Assembly (NCBI GenBank): GCA_958496175.1
Contig: OY292276.1
Span: 51,039,080-51,103,079, forward strand
Reading direction: 5' to 3'
Source of the DNA: Sisyra terminalis
Lineage: Eukaryota > Arthropoda > Insecta > Neuroptera > Sisyridae
DNA: 64,000 nucleotides
The notes under the pieces were generated by a model. That model was not told where the DNA came from and did no database searches. It saw nothing but the letters and a program-made list of their open reading frames with translations. This document shows, piece after piece, positions 32,176 to 43,675 of this stretch; the first letter of the stretch is position 1, and every line of letters starts with the position of its first letter. The translations under genes and the position numbers were made by a program.

Positions 32176-33059
32176 TGTTATGATTTATCATATATAATCT
32201 ATCCAACTTATTCAATGCACAGATGCTGTACATAATATGCTTATTCGATCAGATTTACACTTTTTTCCCATCAAAATACTAATAAAATTATAAAGAAATT
32301 ATCCCAGACAAATTTTTTTGTCGGGTTTCCTCACGTTTCGATTTACTTGATCGCTGGACGCTCTGCTATTATCATCTCAAATATTTATTTTGGATGGTTT
32401 TTTAAAATTGATTTCTGGTTTGGGTAATTAATAGATAAAAAATAGAACCACAAACTATCCTAACTCTTTTAAAAAAAGGAAAATTAAAATCGAAAACCAT
32501 ACGACCAATTACAAATTATTAACATAAAATGGTTAAGTAACAAATCACACCTGTGGACTCGTTCATCAAACTATGTACCGAGCAGCTTGTATATACAAAA
32601 ATACAATTTCATAAAAAGAACGTTATAATTTTTACCTAATAAAAACCAGCAAAAATTATTATTTTTTTAAATTTAAAATTCTTTAAATAGGAAAAAGATA
32701 TCAGAACAAAGTTCACACATAACAACAGTTTCCCTAAGATAATAGCAAGTGAATTTACTTTATTATTATATTATATTTTTTTAAATTTTATTTCCCAGAA
32801 AATTAAATAACATATTATCTAAATTAAAAAAAATGATGAAACTTTATTACTGACCCCAAACGTTGAATAAAAGTTTTAAGTTCAACCATTTCCATTTTAT
32901 TGGACGTGAAATAAAATGCCAATTAAACTGTAAATGTGCAAAATTTTATTTTAGTAAATTTTTACATATTTCAAATAAAATAAAGACAATTGTTATCTAC
33001 GTCTAAAATTCAAATAAAATAACAATAATAAATCTTTGAGTTCATAATTACCAAATTCT

Positions 33060-33090
33060 ATATATATGTATATATATATATATATATATT
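33060..33090. repeat. AT dinucleotide microsatellite
   Basis: About 15 TA units interrupted by one G near its left end, downstream of the HMG-CoA synthase stop codon. Confidence 0.9.
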
Positions 33091-33317
33091 ATAATATTTA
33101 TGAAATAAACAATCAAAAACAGTACATGAGTTTGTAATGATCACTCTAAATAAATTTTTTAGATGAAATGAACAATAAAATATAATAAAAAATAATAGCA
33201 ATAAAAATGAAAAACTCATACAAATTTCAACAACAATGCATTTAACTTTTTTAGTTCACTGGTTTCACATCCGATAGTACGATGCCTCCGTAAATTACAC
33301 TTTCTAATTATACTGTA

Positions 33318-34724
33318 CTAAATATTTCCATTAGAAAATGGTTGTACACGTTCATATGTACGTCTGTGCATTTCATCGACCGAATTTAAATAGTACGTTC
33401 CTGGAAACAGTGTACTGATGTCGGAAATTGGTTGATACGGTGCTTTATGACCATTCAATTCTCGCACTTCCATCATTTTTGTAAAGCTTTCCGGAGATAT
33501 TTTTTTCCTACTTTCCAACGACGATTTAATTTTCAATAAGTTATTTACCATCTTACGTAAACTTGAATTTTCCGACGCATCTTTCGTGATAGTAATTGAA
33601 TACATTGTTGAAGCTAAACCAGATCCATAAGAAAACAATCCGATCGTTTTTCCAGCTAATCTATTGATATCCTCACTTATCAGCAACGAAACTAAGCCTC
33701 CGTATACGGAAGGTGTGTACATATTTCCTACCAGATTTGCCAAAAGCAATGACGGTTTGGTTTTTGTACGAAAAGCTTCTTCACTTAACGTTAAGAACGC
33801 CTTTTCGATATCTCTATCGAAATAAGTATCTTCAAGTTTAACATTCGAAAATTTCTCCAATCCTGGATATCGTTCTGATATTAGATCTGTAGGTGTACGT
33901 ACAAAGTCATTTAAAAATAATCGGGCTAGTGATTTTTGTACTAATTTACAGTAAGGTGAGTGAAAGAGCATTGCATCTAGTTGGGATAAGCCAACGTTGT
34001 TGTTGTTGACATTATTTTTTCGAAGTTTTAAAGCTTTTTGGCAATATAATTGGTAACAATGATCTAAAGCACTTAGATAGCACTGAATTGAAAGCTTTCC
34101 ATCAACGGTTGGATATTCCGAGGCTAAGTCTGGTTTGTAAAAATCATATGCGTGACGCATATAGGTAGCACGAAGACCACGGTCAAGGACCAAAGGAGCA
34201 TTTGGTCCTACTAACATTGCAACAGCTCCTGCGCCGCCCGTAGGTCTTGCAGATCCTTTGGCATAAACTGCGATATCTCCAGCAACCACCAAAGCATAAC
34301 GGCCGTCCCAATAGGAAGATTCGACCCAAGAAATCGCGTTGAAAAGAGCAGAAGTTCCCCCGTAACATGCATTTGTGGTATCAATTCCTTCGATATCAGT
34401 AGCTCCATGCGGTTCAAATAATTGCATTAAAACACTTTTAACACTTTTTGATTTGTCAACAATCGTTTCCGTTCCAACTTCTAAACGACCAATTTCGGTA
34501 TATTTAATGTTATACTTTTCCATTAAATTGCTAACAACAGTAAGGCACAACGAATTGATATCTTCCCGGTCTGTACAAAATCCCATTTTTGATTGACCCA
34601 ATCCAATGGTATATTTTCCAGCCGAAACGCCATCGAATTCCTCCAATTCGGTTTGGTCCACGTATTGGGATGGGAAGATTAATTCCATTGCAACAATGCC
34701 GACATTTTCTGGCCACCGTTCCAT
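33318..34724 (-). CDS. HMGCS: hydroxymethylglutaryl-CoA synthase
   Basis: Condenses acetyl-CoA with acetoacetyl-CoA to HMG-CoA, the second step of the mevalonate pathway, which in insects leads to isoprenoids and juvenile hormone. A single 468-codon exon opening [20 protein letters not shown], close to the family's usual cytosolic length. It has no N-terminal extension resembling a mitochondrial signal, so it is probably cytosolic. Catalytic residues are all present: Glu86 in [11 protein letters not shown], Cys120 in TTNACYGGT and His255 in [25 protein letters not shown] is also seen. The ATG lies in a favourable context (GTCAAGATGG). It lacks introns, as reported for some insect HMGCS genes, so it could be an old retrocopy that became the working gene; the intact frame and the upstream TATA-like box argue for function. 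It is divergent to eIF3j, about 1.2 kb away. Confidence 0.97.
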   Translation of the reverse strand: MERWPENVGIVAMELIFPSQYVDQTELEEFDGVSAGKYTIGLGQSKMGFCTDREDINSLCLTVVSNLMEKYNIKYTEIGRLEVGTETIVDKSKSVKSVLMQLFEPHGATDIEGIDTTNACYGGTSALFNAISWVESSYWDGRYALVVAGDIAVYAKGSARPTGGAGAVAMLVGPNAPLVLDRGLRATYMRHAYDFYKPDLASEYPTVDGKLSIQCYLSALDHCYQLYCQKALKLRKNNVNNNNVGLSQLDAMLFHSPYCKLVQKSLARLFLNDFVRTPTDLISERYPGLEKFSNVKLEDTYFDRDIEKAFLTLSEEAFRTKTKPSLLLANLVGNMYTPSVYGGLVSLLISEDINRLAGKTIGLFSYGSGLASTMYSITITKDASENSSLRKMVNNLLKIKSSLESRKKISPESFTKMMEVRELNGHKAPYQPISDISTLFPGTYYLNSVDEMHRRTYERVQPFSNGNI

Positions 34725-34999
34725 CTTGACGATTATTTGTAATTTTTACAAAATGATTTCACTTTTAAATTTTTTTTTGGTGTGGATTATGCGTGGTATT
34801 TACTTGTACCACTTTCCAGCTATTAAGCACCTGCGACGTTGACACACTAAAGCCACTTAACAACTGATGAAAGAATGTCCAAGTCGTCCAAGTATTGTCG
34901 GCTCTTCTCTCAATGTTCACGCGACTAAAACTTCCGCTTAACTATGCAAGAATGAGGGATTCTCCGTAATATAACATGTTATAAGGTGCCAGGCAAACT

Positions 35000-35006
35000 C
35001 TATATA
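35000..35006 (-). promoter_or_regulatory. possible TATA box of HMGCS
   Basis: The minus strand reads TATATAG, preceded by GGGT and followed by AGTTTGCC, 276 bases upstream of the HMGCS start codon. It would place transcription start near 34970 and leave a leader of roughly 245 bases. It is a sequence match only; an unseen leader intron is possible. Confidence 0.35.
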
Positions 35007-35009
35007 ACC

Positions 35010-35911
35010 CACACATAAGTCAGTTTTTATCGTAAACGCACATTTTTTATAAGTCACTTGAACATTGAATTATTATTGCCGAACAATTAAATTGTTGAAG
35101 TAACTTATTTTTAGACGATAACCAAATTTAATTAAATATTTCAATTGCATAACCAATAAATGTCAAAAACCCACATATGCGTCGTATACATTCACAGACA
35201 TGTAGGTTTTTATCACATTATCAATAACAATATCTAAATAAGTTTTATAATTTTGAATTTAGTTTTTGTAATTTATTGTTGTGATTTTTATTAAAACTTA
35301 AAACTATTAGAAATAAAAATAATTTTAAACCTTCTGAATTTCCTATATGTCAGTATTAGTAAAGCGGCGTATCCATTTATTTTTAAAAGGAATAAACATA
35401 TTTAAAAAGTCAAATATTGAAAATAGAACATTTTTTCCAACGGAGAGGAAACTTTCTTTTAATAAATGGTAGTTTTATTAACTTTCTATCTTTAAATGTA
35501 CGCGCTTAACAATTTCTCTTGAATTGTTAGTAAGTGCGGCGGTACCAACTTAAATTCTAGTGATCTCCTTATTTGGGTGTTGGTACTACCGGAAACTATG
35601 CGAAATTCCTTCTCGTGTTTTTACAGTACATTGGCAATGGAGTTGAATGTTCTAAAAATTTGTCAAATTGTTTCTTGCAATCATTATGAAAATAATACAC
35701 AATTAAATAACATAAATCGGTTTCGAAATACGTACTTTAATACGTATAGAGTTTGATAGTTATTTTATTGCGTAGATTTTTCGAAAAAAGTTTCATTTAA
35801 CACCACAGAGTCATCTTTTGTACAGTGAAAAATAATCGTTTTATCAGACGTGACTTATTCATCGCGCGCTGTGCTGCCTTCATTAGTTAAAACGTGAAGT
35901 CGACTTACAAT
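35010..35911. other. divergent intergenic region HMGCS / eIF3j
   Basis: Holds the promoters of both genes. A short inverted pair, GCGGTACCAAC at 35539 and GTTGGTACTACCG at about 35579, lies in a GC-richer patch and may be a small transposon end or a regulatory hairpin. Just before the eIF3j start there is CATCGCGCGCTG, a GC-rich patch typical of housekeeping promoters. Confidence 0.4.
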
Positions 35912-37110
35912 ATGGAAGAAGATTGGGGTAGGTTTATTGAATTTTCAATATCTTTGAATTGTTTTATGGTAAATTGTGATTTTCCAGATTCGGAAAATTT
36001 CGAGGCAAAAATAGTGCTTCCTACAGCACCAGTCGTTACAAATAAATGGGAAGGTGAAGACGAGGAAGAAGACGTCAAGGTGCGTGGTTGGCAGCATGCT
36101 TGTTAATCATAATTTTATATTTCCACTTATTAGTCATCATTTAAGCAATTATCCGCCTTATAAGTTTTCTTTTCATAGCTTCAAAACTCTTATCAAATTT
36201 TCTATTAATATATTGATTTTCTTATCAAGAATTTTTTAAGCCATGTATCGAATAGAAAAGTGATAAAGTCCAACGGATTTTTTTACTACAATGCGATTAA
36301 TTCTCTTCACAGGAATCATGGGAGGACGAAGAAGAAGAAAAGAAAGATGTAGAAAAAATTCCAGAAGTAAAACCGAAACCGAAAACTAAAAAAACTTTAG
36401 AAGAAAAATTAGCCGAACGAGAGGTATCAATCAAGGATTTATTATTTTTTTTTTTTTTGAATTACTAACAAATTTATTGTCAATAGCAATTACGTAAAAA
36501 TGAACTAGAAAAACTTACGGAGCTAGAAAAAGAATTAACCCCCGAAGAAATACTAATAGAAAAATTAAAGGTTCAAAAATTACAAGAAGAATCCGATCTT
36601 GAACTTGCAAAAGAAACGTTTGGAATAGACGATAAAGTTATGGGAATAGATGCTATGTTCCCGAAAACTAAAGAAGATTTCGCAGAACTATCTGATGCAA
36701 TCAGTAGGAAAGTGCAACAATATTCCGCAAGTCCCGAATATCCCGCTTTTGCTGAAGATTTAATACGAAATATATGTGTCGCAAGTAATAATCTTAAAAA
36801 ATATTCAAAAAATGTTATTATTTTTAACAATTTCGTTCTTTTTTGCAGTCACCTCAACAGATTTGAAGAAAATTAAAACAACTGTAGATAATATGTTCTT
36901 TGAAAAGCAAAAAGTCGAAAAGAATGATAAAATAAAGAAGAATAAAGGGAAAGGCAAGGCTAAATTAAAAGTTGATGATGCTAATGTAAGAATGAAATTA
37001 AAATATATATTTTCCTATATACACTTTTATATTAAATTATTTAACAATTTTAGGCACATATGAATGAATATTCTGCATATGTTGATTACGATTACGATGA
37101 TTTTATGTAG
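35912..37110 (+). CDS. eIF3j: eukaryotic translation initiation factor 3 subunit J, 6 exons
   Basis: Loosely bound eIF3 subunit that binds the 40S decoding centre and helps mRNA recruitment and recycling in the cytoplasm. Inferred exons: 35912-35927, 35988-36079, 36313-36423, 36487-36784, 36849-36985, 37054-37110. All junctions are GT/AG and in phase; total 711 nt, 236 residues. It opens MEEDWDSENFEAKIV, then the family hallmark NKWEGEDEEEDVKESWEDE, a Glu/Lys-rich helical middle (KTLEEKLAERE) and VMGIDAMFPKTKEDF, and ends with YDYDDFM, the typical eIF3j C-terminus. The first coding exon is only 16 bases; the ATG at 35912 was chosen over the upstream in-frame GTG. Slightly shorter than the human protein. 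AATAAA-type signals lie at about 37450. Confidence 0.95.
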
Positions 37111-39113
37111 CAGGTGGACCCGTTATTAGTTGTTTTATAATCAATTTTATATTAAACTTTTTAATAGCTAAAAACGCCCGATATTGTTTTTCGTTAACAT
37201 TTCAGTTTAACTCTTTATCAATTAAAAATGTCTTACAGCTGCCTTTGAATCGTAAACATTTAAGAAATAGATTTTCTTTTAATAATTCATTATGTAGAAA
37301 ATATTAATTACTTACTATTTAATATGCAATTAGTTTAAAAGCAAACATGTTCTATTCATTTTCTTTGTTGTTGTGTGGTTTGCTAAGAATACTACAATTA
37401 AAATTTTTGCTTGGCATGTAAAATTGGTTTTTGTTATAATGTATACAAAATAAAAAGAAAATTATTGTATCATTAAAACGTTGTTATCATTAAAATAATG
37501 TTCATTTTAACGTGTATGAAGTTAATATTATATTTTTTGTAAAAAAAAAAATTAAACTGTAAGTGATATTTTTCTGGTTAAAATGTAAGTTTTTTCCTTT
37601 ACATTTTTTATTATTTGAAAATTGGGTAAGAAAATACATCTAATGCTTAATTAATGACATTAAACTGTATTTTCTTTTTGAAACAATAAATAGATTTCGA
37701 ATTCATGCGATATTTGTTGTTTAAATTAATATTCGTGATGTGCTCATATTATATGCAAGTCTCACGATAATCCCACTTCTCCATATTTTGTGCATTTTTA
37801 GTATTCACTTTCACTGAATACCACTCTGCAATTGATATCTACCCGTAAAATTTTATATTAAATTTGTTCCTCATCATTTTGAGATGTGTATAATAGCAGT
37901 TGACTAAGTTTTAAAATTTCGCCAACTATAAGTTGTAGTACAGGATCCGGCTGCGAAATTAGTACATAAATAATGTAGATAATCAAAATCTAATTTTTAC
38001 AAGTGGATAAATTCATTTTTCATAAGGTGTCAATTAAAAATTGTCCGCCTGTACTATTAATTAAAATTTTAATAATTAACTTAGAGAAATATATCGTTTA
38101 TTCGAGGGGGTGGGCGGTGGCCCATTGGATTGGTCTGACTCTTCAAATAAAGTATGATAATAATTCCCTGAATATCATGTATAAAAATAAAGCTTTAGAA
38201 AATAAGTAAATTAAATTTTTAACAGCTTATAAGCGTCTGGTAAAAATTATCAAAGTGTCTGGCAGTGGTGATTATTTTTTAAACTATAATCTCTACAATA
38301 TACGTAAAAATAGGCTTTTAGAATTTAAGAAAGTTAAATAAGTAATAATATTTTTAGTTACTGTTTTTTGCTACCTGTTAATTGACTATTGGGCGAATGT
38401 AGCAAATACGCATACTAACCCATATAATAAAGTGTATACTAAATCTACTTAATCCCATACATTTGGTTCGATAGAAAATAAGTAAGGTCTGGGAGCCCTG
38501 GGATCTCGGTCTATATAATACTATATATGTTGTATGCTATTCGATCTCGATGCTATTACTTTTGAAGATTCAGAAAAGAAGTACAACTAAATATGAATAA
38601 GGCCAAGAGAATTATGTTATTTCGATTAAGTCTTTTATTTATTACAAAAATTCAAACAATAAAAATGTATACAGGGGCACTTAAGTTTGATATATTAAGC
38701 ACTAGCTGAAATTTTTCAAAATTGTATTGTTCTTTTGGCTAATTCGATCTTAAGGTCACTATTAGTTAGGGACTGGAAGCTTACTGGGAAACTGGGAATG
38801 TTTCTGTTTTCTTCAGTACTTTCTTAAACATAATATTTGTTTTATGCGGCAAACTATGTCATTTAAAAGCAACTGTTATATTTTAAAATATTGGTCAAGA
38901 AGTTTTTAGAATCATTACCTACCCCATAAACTAATGAACGTAATGGATCTGGTGATGGGATCAATTATGGTAATTTTACTTTTCCACCAGCTCAACTTAA
39001 CCCAGTAGATTTCCCGCTGTATTTTAACGCCTTAAAATACTGACAAATAGTTGTCATTTCCCCAATTTTAATAAATTACAACATATATTAAGTTAAATAT
39101 GTAAACATAAGTA
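37111..39113. other. intergenic stretch between eIF3j and AGGF1-like gene
   Basis: Begins with the eIF3j 3' untranslated region. At 38105-38160 there is a GC-richer patch, GGGTGGGCGGTGGCCCATTG followed by GATTGGTCTGACTCTTC, with an A-box-like look, and similar short GC patches at 38485-38515. These may be worn SINE heads, but I could not find a B box in the right place. No coding region was recognised. Confidence 0.4.
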
Positions 39114-39346
39114 CAGTGTAATCTCACTAATCCAGCACTATTAAAAACCGGGGGGTGCCGGATTATTGGAATGTTCGGATTACTGGACTATAGTGAAAAA
39201 GTCATAGATAATGAATAAAATAAAGCATTTCATAGAGAGAATAAATTTATGTACTGGTATAGAAAGGAGAGAGAGGCGTGGGCAGAAGGTGCCGGATTAT
39301 TGGACGTGCCGATCTATCGAAGTGCCGGACTAGTGAGATTATACTG
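39114..39346. mobile_element. pogo/Tigger-like miniature element
   Basis: Inverted ends CAGTGTAATCTCACTAATCC and, from the right end, CAGTATAATCTCACTAGTCC, both followed by GGCA or AGCA, with TA on each side (39112-39113 and 39347-39348). The internal sequence repeats GTGCCGGATTATTGGA. It is 233 bp and lies about 590 bases upstream of the AGGF1-like start. Confidence 0.8.
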
Positions 39347-39939
39347 TAAATGGCAGTACTTTTGCAAAATCATAAAACCAAGAAATGACAACTTCGTTTG
39401 TTGTCAAATATTTATTGGTGTTAATAGTTTATATATATGTGCGAAACTCACACGTCTCAACTCATTTTCATATAATAGAGATGAGAAGATTCTCTAATTG
39501 GTTTAATTCAGCGTAATCGCCAGACAATAAGATCAATTAGTTCACAATCTTTTTAATCTTACGAAATAAAACGAAAATTGACGAAGTATTTACGAAATAG
39601 TGCCGAGAAAATGAAACGTTAAAGCGTCGTAAAATTAATTATTTGTGAATTGTGTAAATATAAATTTTTGGCAAACATTTTCAAAATTATTTTTAATTTG
39701 TTAAAAGAAAAGGATTATTTGCAACGTTTATTTTAAGTCATTAAATATTAAACTATTGTGTTTGTTAGTCAGTTGAAATTTTCATTGTATAAAAAAATCA
39801 GGTTATTTTCAGTTAACTATAATACAGAATATTTGTGCTAAGTTTTTATTTTTATTACATAGAGATCTTAGATCAAATCATCTATCTTTGGTAACGGTGC
39901 CTTTGTTTTAAAACATCAACATAAAACTATTAATTAAAA

Positions 39940-42265
39940 ATGAGTAGTGGCGATGATAGTGATCCTAATCGTGAAAGACTACACAGCAGTGAAAATAGTT
40001 TGAAAAGTTCTAGTTCGAAAGAATTCGATTCAAATATTGACGAACAATTAGAAAAACTTCCAGAACTAAGAAAATATATACAACATTTGAAAAAACGAAT
40101 TTCTAGACAAGAATCAAAATTAAAAAAAATCAAAGCGAAATACAAGGAATTTGTACTAGTTGCACCATTTATCCATGCTTTCCATTCAATGTAACCGTTC
40201 CGTATCTTCTTTTTAGAAATCAAAGAAAAAACATGTCTCTAATACCGGAACGCAAACTGATGAATTCATATTAGAAACGGCAGAGCCAAAAGACACCAAT
40301 GATTTTGTTAAGGAAATAACCGAAGCTGCAAAAAGTGCAGTAGAAGATAGTGGCTTAGTCTACGAACCTACCTCAGGATTATATTATGATTACAAAACTG
40401 GATATTATTACAATGCTGTAAGTATAGCAAAAGACATTCAATAAATAGAAATCGCTAATTTAGACCTCAAATTGTAATAGGAATATGGATTATACTATGA
40501 TGGCAATTCTGGCATTTATTATAAATTCAATGAAGAAACTAAGGAGTATGAATTCCATTCGAAAGTGGAGCTTCCGCCAGCAAATGCCGAAGAGAAATAC
40601 GAAAAGAAGAGGAGATCGGAAAAAGCAAAAAACTATAGAGAAGTACGGGAAATTAATTTGTAATGGTTCACTTAGTCTATAATTGTTCTTTTAAAACTGT
40701 AGGTAATTGAAAACGAAATAACTGGACTAAATTATTATATGTCGCGTTTATGTGTACAGTGTGATCGTAAACATGCACTTGGTACGTATTTAGATCAAAA
40801 GTAAATGGTTGCTACTGTTTCTTATAGGAAGGAAAACGCTTAAAGCTGTCCGACGAAAACAATAAATTCGCTGAAGAGGGTGAATGCACCGAAAGCGATA
40901 GCGATAATTCTAACCACAACTGTTTTAATGAAAGAAAACAGGTGGTTAATAAAGGTTATTATCGATAAATACTAACCCACGTACGCATCCATATGAATAC
41001 TTCATATTTCTGTCGTATATTTTTTTGAAATGTTCCACCTTTACAAAACATTTTTGTAAATGTGATATGTCTTAAACCTTACATTACAGATATATGAAGC
41101 GTTCATATAAACACAACCATCCTTTAGAAAATCAATTGCATGTTTCAATGTGTCATTCGTGTTGCAAATTTAAGAGTCTTAATTTTATACTTTTTGTAGA
41201 AATCGCTAACGCTTGGCCTCCCTGTATGCGATTGATTGTCTACGAAAGCAAATGTGAAAAACTTCGGTTGGGAACATTATTTATAATCACATGTGACGGA
41301 GGTTCAATGGGGCGAGAAGGAGAACATACCATAATCATTCCTGATATTGCTGTTAGCAAACATCATGCTTCATTTTCATTTAACCGGGACAGTTCGCAGT
41401 ATTTTATCGTTGATCTTGGTTCTCGCAACGGAACTTTATTGAATGGCAAACGAATGTCTGTCGCTAAACAAGAAAGTGATCCAATGGAAATAATTCACGG
41501 AAGCACTATTCAAGTATTACCTGATAGTTGTTAGCTTTTTTTTTAAATTAAAACTTTTCTTTATACAGGTTGGTGGAGCTATTTTATTGTGTCATATTCA
41601 TCCTGGTAATGAGACTTGTGAACATTGCGAACCTGGTTTGGTTAAGGAGGCAATAAACGAAGTAGATGAAAATGCCACCAAAGCCATATACTCAAATAGA
41701 AGTCAATTGCACAAAGATGAACTTAAAAGGCTGAAGAAAAAGTTTGGAGTTGATGCTTATGTGCAATCAGAAGTTAATTTAGCGGAAGGGTATAATGACA
41801 GAGCTCAGCAACGAAGAATTACTGTTGGCAGTCATAATGAAAATGAAAAAACCCAAGCAGCATCCGTAGATCAGTTAGTACTTAAATTACTTTTTTTTTC
41901 GACGCACATTAACATTAATCAATTTTAGATCTATTTCAACTACAAATAAAGGATTTAAACTATTGAAAGGAATGGGTTGGAAAGAAGGAGAAGGCTTAGG
42001 AAAAAGTGGAGATGGAACTAAAGAACCTGTAAGTTACATAATGCTTACAGAAAATATATAAATCCTTACTATTTTTTAAAATTTTTTCCAGGTACCTTTA
42101 GTTTCAAATGAGGGTAAAACAGGATTAGGAGCTTACAATGTGTCAGTTCCAATGCATACCAAAGAGTCATTAAGAAAAGAGAAAAATTGGAGGAAAGCCA
42201 TGGAGAGGTACAATAGTATATCCACAACAGAAAATAGTGATTATCAATATGAGGAAGAACAATGA
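39940..42265 (+). CDS. AGGF1: AGGF1-like protein with OCRE, FHA and G-patch domains, 8 exons
   Basis: Homologue of angiogenic factor with G-patch and FHA domains 1, a probable RNA-associated nuclear scaffold. Inferred exons: 39940-40152, 40217-40417, 40481-40642, 40828-40954, 41200-41513, 41569-41873, 41929-42028, 42092-42265. They join in phase to 1596 nt (531 residues). It has an N-terminal coiled coil (EKLPELRKYIQHLKKRI), OCRE aromatic repeats at about 116-170 (SGLYYDYKTGYYYNA, EYGLYYDGNSGIYYKF), the WPPCMRLIV lead-in, an FHA domain at about 255-345 (MGREGEHTI, SKHHASFSF, DLGSRNGTLLNGK), CHIHPGNETCEHCEPG, and a G-patch at about 448-490 (GWKEGEGLGKSGDGT). The exon 4 donor (AAAG/GTTATT) is weak and is the least certain junction; the frame before exon 5 is also open from 41094. 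AATAAA lies at 42305. Confidence 0.92.
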
Positions 42266-43262
42266 AAAATTTGTAATATAGAAAACTGTTGTCTATTGAT
42301 AATGAATAAATTGTGAGAGGGAAAAGGTATACATTAGTATTTTCAAGATTATTTATTTGAAATAATTGTATTTTTTTTTGTATGGTATATAATTGTATAT
42401 AGTGTTGTAGAAAAAGTTTTCATAGAAAATGAAACGTGAATCAAAAGTTATTTAATTGAAACTCTGAACAATACTAATTTATGGCCTTTCCTAACAGTTT
42501 TATGGATTTGTATATTACTTTTATAAATTTTTAAATGGAAATAAAATAATTTAGTTATAGTTATAAACAATCTATTACAATTTATTATATTACATAAGGA
42601 AACATTCAATTACGGACAGTACTCTGAGGAGAGAATGGAGTTTATCTGAAATCTGCCAAAATGTATCTAGGGAATGTGAACAATTTTTAGATAAGAATTA
42701 ATATAATCGATCGATAATTAGTTAACAATCTTTTGGTTAGTTAACCGATCCAAGAATAATCGACATTTTAGATAAAATCTTATTTTTGTAAACAATGTTA
42801 TTTATAAAGGGGGTCCGTCGACCTTATAATGCCTAATTTTACAGCCTAACTTAAAAAGTCTATTGTTTTACTTTACCTTATTAAAAAATGTTTATGGGAG
42901 GCACGAAGATTAAAGGCAAGGAACAGTGGAGTGACCACTCCGAAATTGATAAGTACTGGGTTTTAATTTCGTTCTAAATATATATTATTCAAGTTACGTA
43001 CTTCAATTAATCCTAAAATATCTCAGTTAAATCAACAGCGAATAACCATATAAAATATAAGTTGAATACTTCACGAAGATTATATCTGCAATTAGCGTAC
43101 AAATGTGTAAAGCTTGAAAAATATCATTGCGAAATGTAGTGATGATTCAAACCAAATTCCGTAGACACAAACCTTTGCTGAAACTTCCAAATCGGCGTGT
43201 CAAAAACTGGGCAAAACATGACAGTATTTTTAACACTTGTTGAAATTTAATTTCGAAATAAA
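42266..43262. other. intergenic stretch between AGGF1-like gene and IER3IP1
   Basis: Contains the AGGF1 3' untranslated region and the IER3IP1 promoter and leader. A short GC-richer piece at 42890-42960 has a 27-codon frame but no motif. No other feature was seen. Confidence 0.5.
42305..42310 (+). terminator. polyadenylation signal of AGGF1-like gene
   Basis: Canonical AATAAA 40 bases after the stop codon, followed by a GTGAGAGGG stretch and T-rich DNA. Confidence 0.6.
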
Positions 43263-43675
43263 ATGGTTTTTACTTTATGGAATTTGTTGGAAGCCTCCGT
43301 TCTTTGCTTAAACGCAATATGTGTCTTAAATGAAGAGAGATTTTTAAAAAAAGGTATTCATTTTATTCACCAAATTGCCTCTACTTGATTGCACTATTTG
43401 CTGAATTTCCTCCACGTTACCTCTTTTGCTGAAATATTTATTAATTTTAGTTGGATGGAGCGTTTCAAATCAAGTACAAGGTTTCGGTGAACAGCCAACA
43501 GCATCGGGACAAATTTTAAATTTGATTCGATCTATCAGAATGGTTATGAGAAGTATGCCTTCACTATAAACACATTTTGCTTATTTTTGTTAATTTCGTT
43601 ATTTTTCTGTTTATTTCAGTACCACTTATACTAGTAAATATACTAATAATTATACTTAAATTAGTAATTGGATAA
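43263..43675 (+). CDS. IER3IP1: IER3-interacting protein 1 (Yos1 family), 3 exons
   Basis: Small ER/Golgi membrane protein of the Yos1 family, needed with Yip1/Yif1-type partners for COPII vesicle transport. Inferred exons: 43263-43353, 43451-43552, 43620-43675. GT/AG junctions are in phase 1 both times and join to 249 nt, 82 residues, the same length as the human protein. It opens MVFTLWNLLEASVLCLNAI (hydrophobic segment 1), then VLNEERFLKKVGW, GFGEQPTASGQILNLIRSIR, and ends RIPLILVNILIIILKLVIG (segment 2). The human protein has the same layout: the HEERFLK block, then FGEEP, then NLIRSVRTVMRVPLI. No exon exceeds 102 bases, so single-frame scanning misses it. It lies about 1 kb downstream of the AGGF1-like gene on the same strand. 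Confidence 0.96.

Larger units (their letters stand above)
24375..33317. other. long intergenic stretch, repeats and orphan exons
   Basis: AT-rich. Named items inside it are listed separately (candidate exons at 25.5-28.3 kb, inverted repeats at 27.1, 30.4, 31.3 and 31.8 kb). A short inverted pair at 29638-29656 and 29743-29761 (AATAAACTCTCAAACCA type) may be another miniature. An (AT)n microsatellite lies at 33060-33090. No complete gene was found. Confidence 0.45.

Noticed and set aside
34183..34842. Several 60-78 codon frames overlapping HMG-CoA synthase on both strands
   Set aside because: They are shadows of the highly conserved HMGCS frame, which explains the region completely.
36573..36830. 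85-codon minus-strand frame
   Set aside because: Antisense shadow of eIF3j exon 4.
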